Shown in pieces: positions 25,141 through 34,098 of a stretch of 64,000 bases of DNA. The DNA is from Myxococcaceae bacterium. Its GTDB lineage: Bacteria; Myxococcota; Myxococcia; Myxococcales; Myxococcaceae. Location: the NCBI GenBank assembly GCA_016793095.1, contig JAEUJQ010000050.1:339638-403637 (forward strand). The letters are read 5' to 3'. The notes beneath the pieces were generated by a model. The model searched no databases, was not told where the DNA came from, and saw only the letters and a program-made list of their open reading frames with translations. The stretch's first letter is position 1. Every line of letters begins with the position of its first letter. Made by a program: the position numbers and the translations under genes.

Positions 25141-26213
25141 ACGTCCTCGCGCGCCGCGTCCTGCTCGTCCTCGCTGGTGCGGGCGCGGTGCTGGCCGTGC
25201 TCGGCGGGCTTGCGCGCCTCGGGGTGTGGTCGATGGGCGCGAGCGTGGCCCCACACCATGGGCCGCTGCTCGCCGTGGGCGTCTTCGGCGCCGTCATCGG
25301 CCTCGAGCGGGCCGTGGCGCTGGCGCACCCTGCCGCGCTCGCGCCACCGGTGCTGAACCTTCTGGGAGCCGCGGCCCTGCTCGCCGGCTTTCCTTTCGCG
25401 CCGTGGGTGCTCGTCGGCGGGGTCGCGCTGCTGGTCGTCGTGAACGGCGTCATCGTGCGGCGCCAGCGCGAGGCCTTCACGTGGTTGATGTTGGCCGGCT
25501 CTGCGGTGCTGCTCGCGGGGACTGTGGGCTGGGCGCTGGGGCAACCCGTCTACGCCGCCACGCCGGCCTGGCTGGGCTTCTTCGTCCTCACCATCGCCGC
25601 CGAGCGCCTCGAGCTGTCGAGGCTCATCCCGACGCCCGCGTGGGCGCCGAAGGTGCTGCTCGCGGTGGCGCTGGTGCTCGTGGTGACCGCCGGCGTCGAG
25701 GTGGTGGAGCCGCTGAGCGCCGGGCGCCCGTTCGGCGTCGGGCTCACGCTGGTGGGGCTGTGGCAGCTCCGCTTCGACCTCGCGCGGCGGACGGTGCGTG
25801 GGCACGGCCTGCCGAAGTTCACCGCTGTCGGCGTGCTGGGCGCGGCGCTGTGGCTCACCGTCACCGGAGTGCTGTGGGTGACTGTCGACCGTGTGCCGGC
25901 CGGACCCCGCGCCGACGCCCTGCTGCACGGCGTCTTCGTCGGCTACGTGCTTTCGATGGTGTTCGCCCACGCGCCCATCATCCTCCCCGCGGTCGCGCGC
26001 GTCCCCGTGCCCTTCCACGCGGTGTTGTACGCGCCGCTGGCGCTGCTCCACGTCGGCCTCCTGCTGCGCGTGGTTGGCGACCTCGCGGTCGAAGCGGTGA
26101 GGGGTGCCGGCGGGGTCCTCACGGCGTTGGCGTTGCCGCTCTTCGCCGTCGCCGTGCTCGTCGCGCGCTGGCAGGTGGGTGCGCCCACGGAGCGCGTGGC
26201 AACCGCGCCTTGA
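25134..26213 (+). CDS. polytopic membrane protein, NnrS-like
   Basis: About 359 residues with ten or so transmembrane helices. VAPHHGPLLAVGVFG in an early helix and LLHGVFVGYVLSMVFAHAPI later have the helix-embedded His residues of NnrS-type heme/copper membrane proteins, to which the protein at 46499 clearly belongs. ATG 25134 overlaps the preceding gene (ATGGTGA; GTG 25137 also possible). End of the RIC operon. Function not certain; a nitric oxide stress role is inferred from its neighbours. Confidence 0.6.
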   Translation: MVNVLARRVLLVLAGAGAVLAVLGGLARLGVWSMGASVAPHHGPLLAVGVFGAVIGLERAVALAHPAALAPPVLNLLGAAALLAGFPFAPWVLVGGVALLVVVNGVIVRRQREAFTWLMLAGSAVLLAGTVGWALGQPVYAATPAWLGFFVLTIAAERLELSRLIPTPAWAPKVLLAVALVLVVTAGVEVVEPLSAGRPFGVGLTLVGLWQLRFDLARRTVRGHGLPKFTAVGVLGAALWLTVTGVLWVTVDRVPAGPRADALLHGVFVGYVLSMVFAHAPIILPAVARVPVPFHAVLYAPLALLHVGLLLRVVGDLAVEAVRGAGGVLTALALPLFAVAVLVARWQVGAPTERVATAP

Positions 26214-26332
26214 GCGATTCCGGCGTCGGGGCTCTGGCGCGCGCGGGCGGGCGTGTCCGGGTGCGCGAGGCGAGGGACGATCGGCACGTGGTGCGCATCG
26301 GCGTCGCGCAGGAGCGAGCTCGAAGAGGAAGG

Positions 26333-26354
26333 GACCGACGGGTGAGCGTCGGTC
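26333..26354 (-). terminator. hairpin between convergent genes
   Basis: GACCGACG (26333-26340) and CGTCGGTC (26347-26354) pair perfectly around six bases, in the 185-bp gap between convergent genes. On the minus strand the stem is followed by a pyrimidine-rich tail (CCCTTCCTCTTC), so a weak terminator for the tetraheme gene is plausible. Nothing else was seen in 26214-26398. Confidence 0.45.
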
Positions 26355-26398
26355 GCGTCGGTGGCGATGCACCTTGACCGTGTCTCGAGCCCGGGGAG

Positions 26399-27952
26399 TC
26401 ACCCGCCGTCACGAGTCGAGGGGCGTCCGGCGATGGCCGAGCCGCCGTCGGGCAGCGGTCGCCCATGGCCGGGACCCAGCACCGCGCGCAGCCACGGCTC
26501 GTAGTCGAAGTGCGGGGAGTTCTCGGGGTCGTGGCACGTGGTGCACGTCTTCGCCTCGCGTCCCAGGGAGATGGTCTCTCGCCCCGGCAGTTGCGTGTGT
26601 CGCCAACCGGGGCCGTGACAGGACTCGCAGCCGACCTCCGCGCGGCCCTCGACGTCGTCGAGGCGGCACACGCCTCCGGGCTGGCGCCAGCCGGTGACGT
26701 GACAGGTGATGCAGTCGAGGTGGTACTGCTTTCCCTTCGCGACGAGCCGCTCATAGGACCTCACGTGCTTCGAGGCCTTCCACACCGTCGCGGCGTCAGG
26801 GTGGCAGCCCACGCACGCCTCGGAGCCGACGAAGCCTGCGCGCGCGAGGTCCGCGGGCTCGCACGTCTCACCGTGCGCCTCGGCCCAGGCGAGGTTGATG
26901 AGGCCGACGTCCCGGTCATAGGCGGCCTCGATGGCCCGCACCGCCGGCGCCTCGGGAAGCCGGGGCTCGAGCGGCACAAACCGGGCGATGGCCACGTTGC
27001 GTCCCTCGGGGATGACGGTGCGGGTCGAGGCCGCCGCCTCACGCCGCGCGGCGACCTCTTCCAGCTTGGCCTTCTTGAGGGCCTTCAGCTCAGCGGCCAG
27101 CCACGGGGCGTTCACCTCGGCGCGGAGCAGCTCGATGCGCGCGTCGAGGCCAGCGAGCAGGCGGTCGCGCTCGTCGTCACCGTCGAGCCATGCCGTGTCA
27201 CCGCTCGCCGGGAACCAGAGGTCCACGCGCAGCAGCGAGCGCCCCCGGTCCTGCACCTGGGCCACCTTCGTCGCGCCGCCAGCGAGCCGGTTCGTGTCCG
27301 ACGACGGGCCCTCCTTCGGGCTGGCCGCCACGACGAGGTCGATGGCGCTCGACGCCGGCAGCTCGCGAAGCGCGACGTCGATGGAGGTCGCCGCGAACGC
27401 CAGGACGAACACGCTCCCGGCCGCGCGGGCGCGCTGGGCCGCCGCTTCACAGACAGGCAGCGTCGCGCACGAGACGACCGCGAAGCGCTGCGCGGCGACG
27501 GTGAGCAGGCGCTCGCGACCGGGCGCGAGCTCAGGGAGGCCGAGGCTCTGTCGGAACCCGGCCCCCCGGACGTCATCGAGCTCGCCGGGCGCCCTCGCGA
27601 CGAGGCCCATCGCCCGAAGCCCCTCGGCCAGCGCCCGGGCCTTGCGCTCCTGCTGGGGCACGGCGTCTTCGGTGAGCTCGCGCGCCCCGAAGAGGGTGTC
27701 ACCCGCGTCGAAGTAGAAGACGTCGTCACCGGCTGCGCGGGCGCTGTCCAGCGCTCCCGCGGTGCGCGCCAGCCCGCCCCGCATCGCCTCACTGCAGCCG
27801 CAGGGCGCGATGGCGCCTCTCAGCGCCGCCGAGACGAAGACGACCGCATGAGAGGACCGGGCCGGGCTCCGCGGCCTCGCTGAAGGACACCCGGTGACGG
27901 CGAGCGCCATCACGAGCAGGACGACTGCGCTGCGTTCAGCCGGGGCCCTCAT
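26399..27952 (-). CDS. lipoprotein with UshA-like N-domain and tetraheme cytochrome c554-like C-domain
   Basis: 517 residues. Lipobox VTGC at the N-terminus; residues about 35-260 resemble a metallophosphatase/5'-nucleotidase fold (SAALRGAIAPCGCSEAMRGG, FDAGDTLFG) that has probably lost catalysis. The C-terminal third carries four heme motifs, CVGCH, CITCH, CESCH and CTTCH, in the spacing of cytochrome c554 domains. Proteins with this pairing occur in many myxobacteria. Likely an envelope electron carrier, possibly in N-oxide metabolism. Single gene, convergent with the RIC operon. Confidence 0.75.
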   Translation of the reverse strand: MRAPAERSAVVLLVMALAVTGCPSARPRSPARSSHAVVFVSAALRGAIAPCGCSEAMRGGLARTAGALDSARAAGDDVFYFDAGDTLFGARELTEDAVPQQERKARALAEGLRAMGLVARAPGELDDVRGAGFRQSLGLPELAPGRERLLTVAAQRFAVVSCATLPVCEAAAQRARAAGSVFVLAFAATSIDVALRELPASSAIDLVVAASPKEGPSSDTNRLAGGATKVAQVQDRGRSLLRVDLWFPASGDTAWLDGDDERDRLLAGLDARIELLRAEVNAPWLAAELKALKKAKLEEVAARREAAASTRTVIPEGRNVAIARFVPLEPRLPEAPAVRAIEAAYDRDVGLINLAWAEAHGETCEPADLARAGFVGSEACVGCHPDAATVWKASKHVRSYERLVAKGKQYHLDCITCHVTGWRQPGGVCRLDDVEGRAEVGCESCHGPGWRHTQLPGRETISLGREAKTCTTCHDPENSPHFDYEPWLRAVLGPGHGRPLPDGGSAIAGRPSTRDGG

Positions 27953-28052
27953 CGGAGCGACTGTCGCATGACTCCAGCGCCTGCCGGAGTCCGTCGGGGC
28001 CGTGAACGATCAGGTCGCCAGGGCGCGAGGCACCTGAAATAGGCTGCACGCG

Positions 28053-28997
28053 ATGCTGCTCCTCGTCGCCGCGCTCCTCGCGCAGGTTCCCACCGGACCG
28101 GTGCTCGTCGAGGCAGAGCGGCTCTTCACGGAGGGCGACGCCCGGTTCCGCGCCGGCGACCTCGACGAGGCAGAGCGGTCCTTCGCGAAGAGCTATGCGC
28201 TGCTGCCGCTGGGCGCCACGGCGTGGAACCTCGCCCGCTGCACCGAGCAGGCGCGCAAACACGCCTCGGCGATCGGCTGGTACCGGCGGTACCTGCGGCT
28301 CGAGCCAACGGCGAAGGACAGGAAGCAGGTCGAGGCCGCGGTGCGCACCCTCGAGAAGCGGCTCGCCGCGCGTGGCGTGCAGGCGTTGACGGTCTTCATC
28401 ACGCCCCCCGACGCCCAGGCGAGCGTCGATGCTGGCGCGGTGGCGGGCGACGGCGCGACCTTCGAGCTGACGGCGGGGCCGCACGCGCTCGAGGTGTTCG
28501 CCCCCACCTTCGTCACCGCGCAGCTCGAGGTGGTGGTCTCCCTCAGCGCATCGCAGGAGGTCGCCGTCACCCTCACCCCCAAGCCGCCGGCGGCCCTCGA
28601 CGAGGGCTTCGTCCTGCCGCCAGCGCTCGACGCGCCCACCACCCGGCCTCCACCCCCTCCGCCGGTCGTCGTGCTCGCACCGTCGCCCATGCCCCACGTC
28701 ACGCCCGGGAGTCCGGGGCTCGAGCTGAAGCCGGCGGTCCCGCGCGTCGAGCGTCGCCTCCGGTTCACCTGGCTCGGGGCGGGCCTGACGGTGGCCGCGA
28801 GCGTCACGGGCCTCGTCGCCGGGCTCGTCGCTGCAGACGCGTCGACGCAGCTCCGCGACGGCACCGTGCGAAGCCGCGAGCAGAACACGGGGCTCAAGGG
28901 CACCATCGAGACGGGGGCGCTGGTCTCCAACGTCGGGTGGGTCGCCGCCGCCGTGCTCGCCGCCAGCACCGCGGTCGCGCTCGGAGTCGAGTGGTGA
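28053..28997 (+). CDS. TPR protein with PEGA-like domain and C-terminal membrane helices
   Basis: 314 residues: short signal (ALLAQVP), tetratricopeptide-type helices (AERLFTEGDARFRAGDLDEAERSFAKSY...), a PEGA-like beta domain (about 115-190), a proline-rich linker (PTTRPPPPPPVVV) and two hydrophobic C-terminal helices. This layout is common in Myxococcota envelope proteins of unknown role. GTGGTGA overlap with the next gene indicates an operon. Confidence 0.6.
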   Translation: MLLLVAALLAQVPTGPVLVEAERLFTEGDARFRAGDLDEAERSFAKSYALLPLGATAWNLARCTEQARKHASAIGWYRRYLRLEPTAKDRKQVEAAVRTLEKRLAARGVQALTVFITPPDAQASVDAGAVAGDGATFELTAGPHALEVFAPTFVTAQLEVVVSLSASQEVAVTLTPKPPAALDEGFVLPPALDAPTTRPPPPPPVVVLAPSPMPHVTPGSPGLELKPAVPRVERRLRFTWLGAGLTVAASVTGLVAGLVAADASTQLRDGTVRSREQNTGLKGTIETGALVSNVGWVAAAVLAASTAVALGVEW

Positions 28998-30010
28998 GGC
29001 TGCTCTCCTCCGCCGCCGCGCTGCTGGTGGCGTGTGCCCCACCGGTCGAGGGCGCGGCGTGCACGTCTGACGACAACTGCCCGGGAAGCCAGCGGTGCTC
29101 GACGAGCTGCCGCTGCGAGAGCAGCCCGCCCGCGGGCGGCTGCCCGGGGTACACCCGAGAGGCGAGCCTCCCCCTCGATGCGGCGTCGGCCTCAGCGGTG
29201 GTGCAGCTCTCCGGTCGGGGCGAGGTGGCCGCCGTCTACGCCACCGACTCGAGGGGCCGTCCCACCACGCGCCTCTTCGTCCCTGACGGCGGCGCGTGGA
29301 CGCGGCTCGGTGAGCTCGAAGCAGACGGTCCGAGCGCGTCGCCGATGGGGCTGTCGCCGACCGGCAACGGCCTGGCCCTGCGCGGGCTCCTCGGCACGGT
29401 GACGCACTATCGGCTGCCGGGGCTCGAGAGCTTCACGCCCCTCTGGACGAGCTCCGCCAGGGCCGTGGCGCTCGCGGGAGAGACCGTGGTCGCGTCATTC
29501 GACGGCGCCGGCACGCGCCGCAAACGAGTCGGCGACTCGTTGAGCGCTCTGGGAACCGCCATCGACACCGGGAGCGCCGACGAGCTTCAGCTCTCGAACG
29601 ACGGGGTCGTGGCGGCGCGCTTCGGGAGCGAGGTGCGGCTGTACGACTCGGACGGAGGGAGGGGGAGTGTGTACAGCGACGTCAAGGCCATCGACCTGTC
29701 TGCCGATGGGCGTTCGGTGGCCCTCGTTCGCGATACCGGCGTGGAGGTGGCCGTGGGCGCACGACGCGCGTCCGTGCCGCTCGGCGGGGCCGCCCAGGCT
29801 GCGCTCGACGGCAGCGGTCGAACGCTGGTGGCCCTGAGCGGCGGAGCCCCCGCAGTCTTCGCGCTCGACGGCGGCGCCTGGGCCAGGGTCGGCGCGCTGC
29901 CCATCGATGAGGGGGTCGCTCGCGGTGCAGCGCTGACCGACGACGGAGAGCTGCTGCTCATCGGCGTGCCTTCCCAGCGGCAGGTGCTCGTCTTCCGCCG
30001 GCTCCGCTGA
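28994..30010 (+). CDS. lipoprotein with EGF-like Cys cluster and WD-like repeats
   Basis: About 338 residues from GTG 28994. Lipobox LLVAC, then a Cys-rich stretch (CTSDDNCPGSQRCSTSCRC) typical of myxobacterial surface lipoproteins, then a beta-propeller-like region with repeated S-x-D-G and L-S-x-D/T-G motifs (GLSPTGNGLAL, DLSADGRSVALV, ALTDDGELLLIG). Function unknown; co-transcribed with the preceding TPR protein. Confidence 0.6.
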   Translation: MRLLSSAAALLVACAPPVEGAACTSDDNCPGSQRCSTSCRCESSPPAGGCPGYTREASLPLDAASASAVVQLSGRGEVAAVYATDSRGRPTTRLFVPDGGAWTRLGELEADGPSASPMGLSPTGNGLALRGLLGTVTHYRLPGLESFTPLWTSSARAVALAGETVVASFDGAGTRRKRVGDSLSALGTAIDTGSADELQLSNDGVVAARFGSEVRLYDSDGGRGSVYSDVKAIDLSADGRSVALVRDTGVEVAVGARRASVPLGGAAQAALDGSGRTLVALSGGAPAVFALDGGAWARVGALPIDEGVARGAALTDDGELLLIGVPSQRQVLVFRRLR

Positions 30011-30257
30011 GCCCAGCTGAGCACCGCACACGACGCGCTCGCTGGCTCGACCGGCGGCGCGCGCGCCTTCTCCCACGCGGAGGAGGCCCGCGCCCGGTCG
30101 CCGCTCGCCAGCGATGTGACGTCGCTCACCGCGAGCGAGACGCGCATGCCTATTGGAGCAACCCGACGGACCGGAGCGTGAAGCTTCCACAGGAAGGAGG
30201 CGTGGGAGCGCTGCCGGGAGAGCCGGTGAGGGGGTGGCGCTTGCTGGCCCGGCCACC

Positions 30258-30363
30258 GTGCCGACACCTCCCGCGAGAGCTGGCCATGGTGATGACGGCA
30301 CGCCTGCGGAACGGACGGCCGCCAGCAAGTGCCGACACGTCCCGCGAGAGCTGGCCATGGTGT
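30258..30363. repeat. 33-bp near-identical direct repeat, 71-bp period
   Basis: GTGCCGACAC.TCCCGCGAGAGCTGGCCATGGTG occurs at about 30258-30291 and again from 30329, with one mismatch. It sits in the 482-bp non-coding gap 30011-30492, in which I see no other gene, promoter or terminator. Two copies only, so not a CRISPR array. Confidence 0.75.
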
Positions 30364-30492
30364 GATGGCGTCGGCGGGGCCTGGCGCAGAACGGGGACCA
30401 GGAGCGCGGCGGAGGGTCCTCTCAACCGGCGCCAGAGGAGGAGCGACGATTCAGCGCGCTGATGGGCTATGCGTCCTCGCGACACCTGACTC

Positions 30493-31557
30493 ATGAAGCC
30501 GCGCCCCAATCGTTCACGCCCGCGAACCGCTGGAGCTCTCGAGCCCGCGCCCGTGAGCACGGCGCACGTCCTGACGACGGTGGCCGTGCTCGTCACGCTC
30601 GCCCTCGGAGCCGTGATGCGGCTGTCCCTCGCGGGCCTCCTGACGCTGCCGCTCGACTTTCACCACCTGCGCCACGCGCACTCCCACCTCGGCGCGTACG
30701 GCGTGCTGTTCCCGCTCGCGTTCCTCGCCTGGCGCGCCCGTGGAGCGCCTGTTCCGGGCGCGCGCGAGTCCCTCGCCTATGCGCTGGCCACCACGCTCGC
30801 CTTCGCTGGCTTCCTGCGCGCAGGCTACGGACCGGAGGCCATCGTCGGCAGCACCATCGTCGGCGCCTCGTGGCTCGCGAGCGCCTTCCGCCTCCGCGCC
30901 GCCGTGAGGCGCTTCGATGACCCGCTCGCGCTCGTGCCGCCCGGCATCGTCGCGGCGATGGCGTGCGTGCCCTTCATCGCGCTCACGCTGAGGCGAGACC
31001 CGGCGCTCGCACAGCAGCTGGTCGCCACCTTCCTCGGCGCGTTGCTGCTCGTGGTCGTCACCCCGTCGGCGCTCGCGTCGCTCGGCGTGCGAGCCTGGCC
31101 CACACCACTCCTGACGGTGGCCGGCCTCGCGGGCGCGGCGGCGCTGGGGGTGTGGCCGTCGCCCGTCGCGCGCCTCGGCCTCGCGCTCTACGCCCTGTGG
31201 CTCGCGTCCGCCGCGAGGGAGCGGTCGCTCGGCTGGTCGATCCGCCTCTCCTGGCTCCTCGTCGGCCTGGGCCTGCTCGCGATGGCCGCCGGGGTGGTGC
31301 CCAACGCCCGCCCCGCCGTCATCGGCGCCATTCACTTCCTCGTGCTGGGGCCGGTGCTGCTCAGCCTCGCGCCCCGCAGGTGGCCCATCGTCACCCGCCT
31401 CGCGACCCCACCGCTCCTCGTCGCGCTCTCCCTCCACTCGGGCGCGCTCGTGCTGCAGGCGTTCGAGGCCGCTCCCTGGAGCCTGGCGGCCGCGGCTCTC
31501 GGCGGCCTCCTCGCCGTCGCGTGGTGGGCCATCGCCGCGCTCTGGCCGGAGCGCTGA
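30493..31557 (+). CDS. polytopic membrane protein with His-rich first loop
   Basis: 354 residues, about ten hydrophobic helices. LDFHHLRHAHSHLGAYGVLFPL at about 54-75 concentrates histidines at the start of the second helix, a pattern shared with heme-binding membrane proteins of the NnrS/heme-copper type. ATG 30493; a GTG at 30553 would trim the charged N-terminus. No close family recognised. Confidence 0.55.
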   Translation: MKPRPNRSRPRTAGALEPAPVSTAHVLTTVAVLVTLALGAVMRLSLAGLLTLPLDFHHLRHAHSHLGAYGVLFPLAFLAWRARGAPVPGARESLAYALATTLAFAGFLRAGYGPEAIVGSTIVGASWLASAFRLRAAVRRFDDPLALVPPGIVAAMACVPFIALTLRRDPALAQQLVATFLGALLLVVVTPSALASLGVRAWPTPLLTVAGLAGAAALGVWPSPVARLGLALYALWLASAARERSLGWSIRLSWLLVGLGLLAMAAGVVPNARPAVIGAIHFLVLGPVLLSLAPRRWPIVTRLATPPLLVALSLHSGALVLQAFEAAPWSLAAAALGGLLAVAWWAIAALWPER

Positions 31558-31577
31558 GCGGCGTTTCGTTTCGCCCT

Positions 31578-31592
31578 GTTTCAGTCCGGAAC
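31578..31592. promoter_or_regulatory. GTTYC-N5-GGAAC activator site
   Basis: GTTTC-AGTCC-GGAAC, extended by CT and AG to a 19-bp palindrome CTGTT...AACAG. Its centre is about 170 bp upstream of the transcription start predicted from the sigma54 promoter at 31731. Same motif as at 2203 and 17063. Confidence 0.65.
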
Positions 31593-31729
31593 AGCATCGA
31601 CCCGACCCCTTGCAGGGCCTGCAGCCCCGCGGCGCTCGAACCGGCCTCTCGCGCACAAGCTGCACCATCGGCCCTTCAGGACCTGAGAAGCGCGTTCGTC
31701 ACCTGCGACATCGTGTCGCAGCGCTCGCA

Positions 31730-31745
31730 CGGCGCGCTGGGTGCA
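31730..31745 (+). promoter_or_regulatory. sigma54 promoter of the barrel/redoxin/YtkA operon
   Basis: CGGCGCG-CTGG-GTGCA: GG 31731-31732, GC 31743-31744, ten bases apart. Predicted start near 31756, two bases before ATG 31758. Confidence 0.7.
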
Positions 31746-31757
31746 CAGTGCCGCGGC

Positions 31758-32678
31758 ATGACGGTGCGCGGGCTCCTCGTGGTGCTGGTGGTGCTGGCGA
31801 TGACGCCGGCCCGGGCGCGCGCGGCAGCGTGTTGCGTGTCCGCGACGGCCTTCGGGGTCGGCCGCCTGCTGGCCTGGGAGGACTTCGCGCTGGGCGTGCA
31901 GGTGGGCCACACCCGCGTGCTGGGGCAGTACGACGCGAACCGCTCGCTGCGCCTGTTCCAGCCGGGAGAGTTCGCTGATGGCCTCACGCGCGTCGAGCCG
32001 TGGGCCATCGTGCGCCTCGCGGAGCGCGTGCAGGTGCAGGCCCGCGTGCCGGTGGTGGTGAACGACCGCGCCGCGGGCGGTCTGTCGCAGCTCGCCAGTG
32101 GGCTGGGAGACGTTGGCGCGGCGGTGCGCGTCGAGGCCATCTCGCTCGGAGAGTACGAGCGGCTTCCCTCGCTTGGCTTCACCCTGGGCGTGCTGGCGCC
32201 GACGGGCCGGCGGGCCGAGCAGGCGTTTCTGCCCCTCGGCGCAGGCGTCACCGGCCGCGGCGCGTGGGGCGCCTCGCTCGCGTTGGAGAGCGAGTACACG
32301 TGGCTGCCCTGGTACGTGCGGCTCGACGCCGGCGTCACCGTCTACGCCCCGTTCCGTCGCGCCGACACGGGCGCCTCGCAGTGGTACGGGCCCATCGTGC
32401 AGGCGGCGCTCTCGAGCGGCCGTGAGCTGGTTCCCGACAAGCTGGTGCTCGCCCTGTCGGCGCAGCTCGAGTGGGAAGCGCCGCTGCGGCTCGACGGCGA
32501 GGTGGTGGGGACGTCGAGCGCGCTGCTCCCTTCGCTGCTCGCCTCTCTGTCGTGGCGGGTGCACCCCCACTGGACCCTCGTCACCAGCGTCGCCGCCAGT
32601 GTGTGGCCCGGCGGGCTGGCGCAGAACCGCGACGCCCGCCTCGGCGTCCTCATCGGAGGTCGCTATGGCCACTTCTGA
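31758..32678 (+). CDS. predicted outer-membrane beta-barrel protein
   Basis: 306 residues: Sec signal ending ARA-AAC, then alternating hydrophobic strands with aromatic ends and a final RYGHF, consistent with a porin-like barrel. No Pfam family recognised. A pair of cysteines follows the signal (AAACCVS). The start is fixed by the signal peptide and by the sigma54 promoter only 14 bases upstream. It overlaps the redoxin gene by 14 bp; the three genes form one operon under the shared regulator. Confidence 0.6.
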   Translation: MTVRGLLVVLVVLAMTPARARAAACCVSATAFGVGRLLAWEDFALGVQVGHTRVLGQYDANRSLRLFQPGEFADGLTRVEPWAIVRLAERVQVQARVPVVVNDRAAGGLSQLASGLGDVGAAVRVEAISLGEYERLPSLGFTLGVLAPTGRRAEQAFLPLGAGVTGRGAWGASLALESEYTWLPWYVRLDAGVTVYAPFRRADTGASQWYGPIVQAALSSGRELVPDKLVLALSAQLEWEAPLRLDGEVVGTSSALLPSLLASLSWRVHPHWTLVTSVAASVWPGGLAQNRDARLGVLIGGRYGHF

Positions 32679-33300
32679 GGCGCTGGCCACGTCCAGGGCG
32701 CTGCTCCTCTCAGCCGCCGTCCTGGCCGGGTGCGCGGGGACGAGCGGCGCGACGCGCACGGCCGAGAGCTCCGCGGTGGTGCTGCGGGCTCCCGTGGGTG
32801 CGGAGTCCACCACCCTCGCGGCGCTCACCTCGTCACGGCAGGCCACGGTGCTCGTCTTCTGGAGCAGCGGCTGCCCGTGTGTCCGGCGCTACCAGGCGCG
32901 CGTCGAGGCCTTCGCCGAGCGCTACGCCTCGCGGGACGTGCAGGTGCTCGCCGTCTCGAGCAACGCGGGCGAGCCGTTCGAAGAGGCGCTCTCGGTGGCC
33001 AGGGAGCGCGGCGTCCGGGTGCCCCTGTTGCGTGACGACGGGGGCGAGGTGGCGAAGCTGGTCGGCGCGCGCAGTACCCCCACCGTCGCGCTGCTCGACC
33101 GCTCCGGCGCCGTGCGCTTCGTCGGCTGGCTGGACAACGAGCGTGAGCCGGGCGTGGAGGGTCGTGAGGCGTGGCTCGAGCAGGCAGTCGAAGGCGTGCT
33201 GGGCGGCGGCTCCTTCGCGAAGCGCACCCCGACGTGGGGCTGCCCCATCACCCGTTCGCTGTCGTCCGTCGAACCCAGGCGCTGTGAAGCAGCGCATTGA
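32665..33300 (+). CDS. thioredoxin-like (redoxin) lipoprotein
   Basis: 211 residues with lipobox LAGC and a thioredoxin fold: VLVFWSSGCPCVRRYQ (CPC in place of CXXC, with a preceding Ser-Gly), VLAVSSNAGEPFEEAL, ARSTPTVALLDRSG. It resembles AhpC/TSA-type redoxins; the closing TPTWGCPI is typical of that group. Envelope thiol chemistry, perhaps metal-centre assembly, is likely. Overlaps the previous gene. Confidence 0.72.
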   Translation: MATSEALATSRALLLSAAVLAGCAGTSGATRTAESSAVVLRAPVGAESTTLAALTSSRQATVLVFWSSGCPCVRRYQARVEAFAERYASRDVQVLAVSSNAGEPFEEALSVARERGVRVPLLRDDGGEVAKLVGARSTPTVALLDRSGAVRFVGWLDNEREPGVEGREAWLEQAVEGVLGGGSFAKRTPTWGCPITRSLSSVEPRRCEAAH

Positions 33301-33314
33301 CTCAGGGAGAAGCC

Positions 33315-34091
33315 ATGCACCGTCTGTCGTCGCTGTTCCTCGTCCTCGTCCTCGCAGCCTGTGGGCCCGCCCCCTCGACTCCAGCGCCTCGCACCGTGCT
33401 CGGCACGGCCACGGTGGACACGTTGAGCGGTGAGCTCTCGACGAGCGCCCGGCTCTCGATGGGGCTCTCCACCGTGTGGATGAAGCTCACGGACAACGGC
33501 GCCCCGGTGACCGACGCCGCCGTGATGTTGATGCCGGTGATGACGATGCCGACGAAGTCGCACGCGTGCCCCGTGGTGGGCGAGGTGGTGCACCAGGGCG
33601 GCGGCGTCTACCGCGGCCAGCTCGTCTTCCAGATGGCGAGCGCCGACATGGGCACCTGGACGCTCGGCGTGAAGGTGACGCGCGGCGGAGTCGAGAAGAA
33701 GCTGTCGTTCGACGTCGTCGTGGGCGACGGCTCGTCCGTGCACAGCTTCACGGTCGCGGACCCGAACAACGCGGCGATGATGAAGCGCTACGTGATGAGC
33801 GTCTCGTTCCCCGAGGGCGCGAAGGTGGGCCTCAACAAGGTGCTCGTCACCCTGCACCGCATGCAGGACATGATGACGTTCCCCGCGTTCGACGACGCGT
33901 CCTTCGAGATGGTGCCCGAGATGCCGGCGCATGGGCACGGCTCACCCAACAACGTCGCCCCCACGCTGGTCGCGCCAGGCCGGTACGAGGGCACGGTGAA
34001 CTTCACGATGCCCGGCGAGTGGAAGACGACCTTCACCGTGAAGGCGGCCGGCGCGGTGATGACGTCGAAGGCGTTCGACACCACCCTCTGA
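33315..34091 (+). CDS. YtkA/FixH-like lipoprotein
   Basis: 258 residues, lipobox LAAC, then two immunoglobulin-like beta domains; TDAAVMLMPVMTMPTKSHACPV and MPAHGHGSPNNVAPTLVAPGRYEGTVNFTMPGEW match the YtkA-like style of Met/His-rich strands, which often bind copper. It begins 14 bp after the redoxin gene with GGGAGAAG upstream. Copper handling for respiratory enzymes is a reasonable but unproved role. Confidence 0.6.
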   Translation: MHRLSSLFLVLVLAACGPAPSTPAPRTVLGTATVDTLSGELSTSARLSMGLSTVWMKLTDNGAPVTDAAVMLMPVMTMPTKSHACPVVGEVVHQGGGVYRGQLVFQMASADMGTWTLGVKVTRGGVEKKLSFDVVVGDGSSVHSFTVADPNNAAMMKRYVMSVSFPEGAKVGLNKVLVTLHRMQDMMTFPAFDDASFEMVPEMPAHGHGSPNNVAPTLVAPGRYEGTVNFTMPGEWKTTFTVKAAGAVMTSKAFDTTL

Positions 34092-34098
34092 AGGCGCC

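Noticed and set aside
27966..27982. Possible sigma54 promoter of the tetraheme lipoprotein (minus strand)
   Set aside because: GG and GC are 12 bases apart instead of 10.
30258..30363. Short repeats as a CRISPR array
   Set aside because: Only two copies, non-palindromic, no cas genes in the window.
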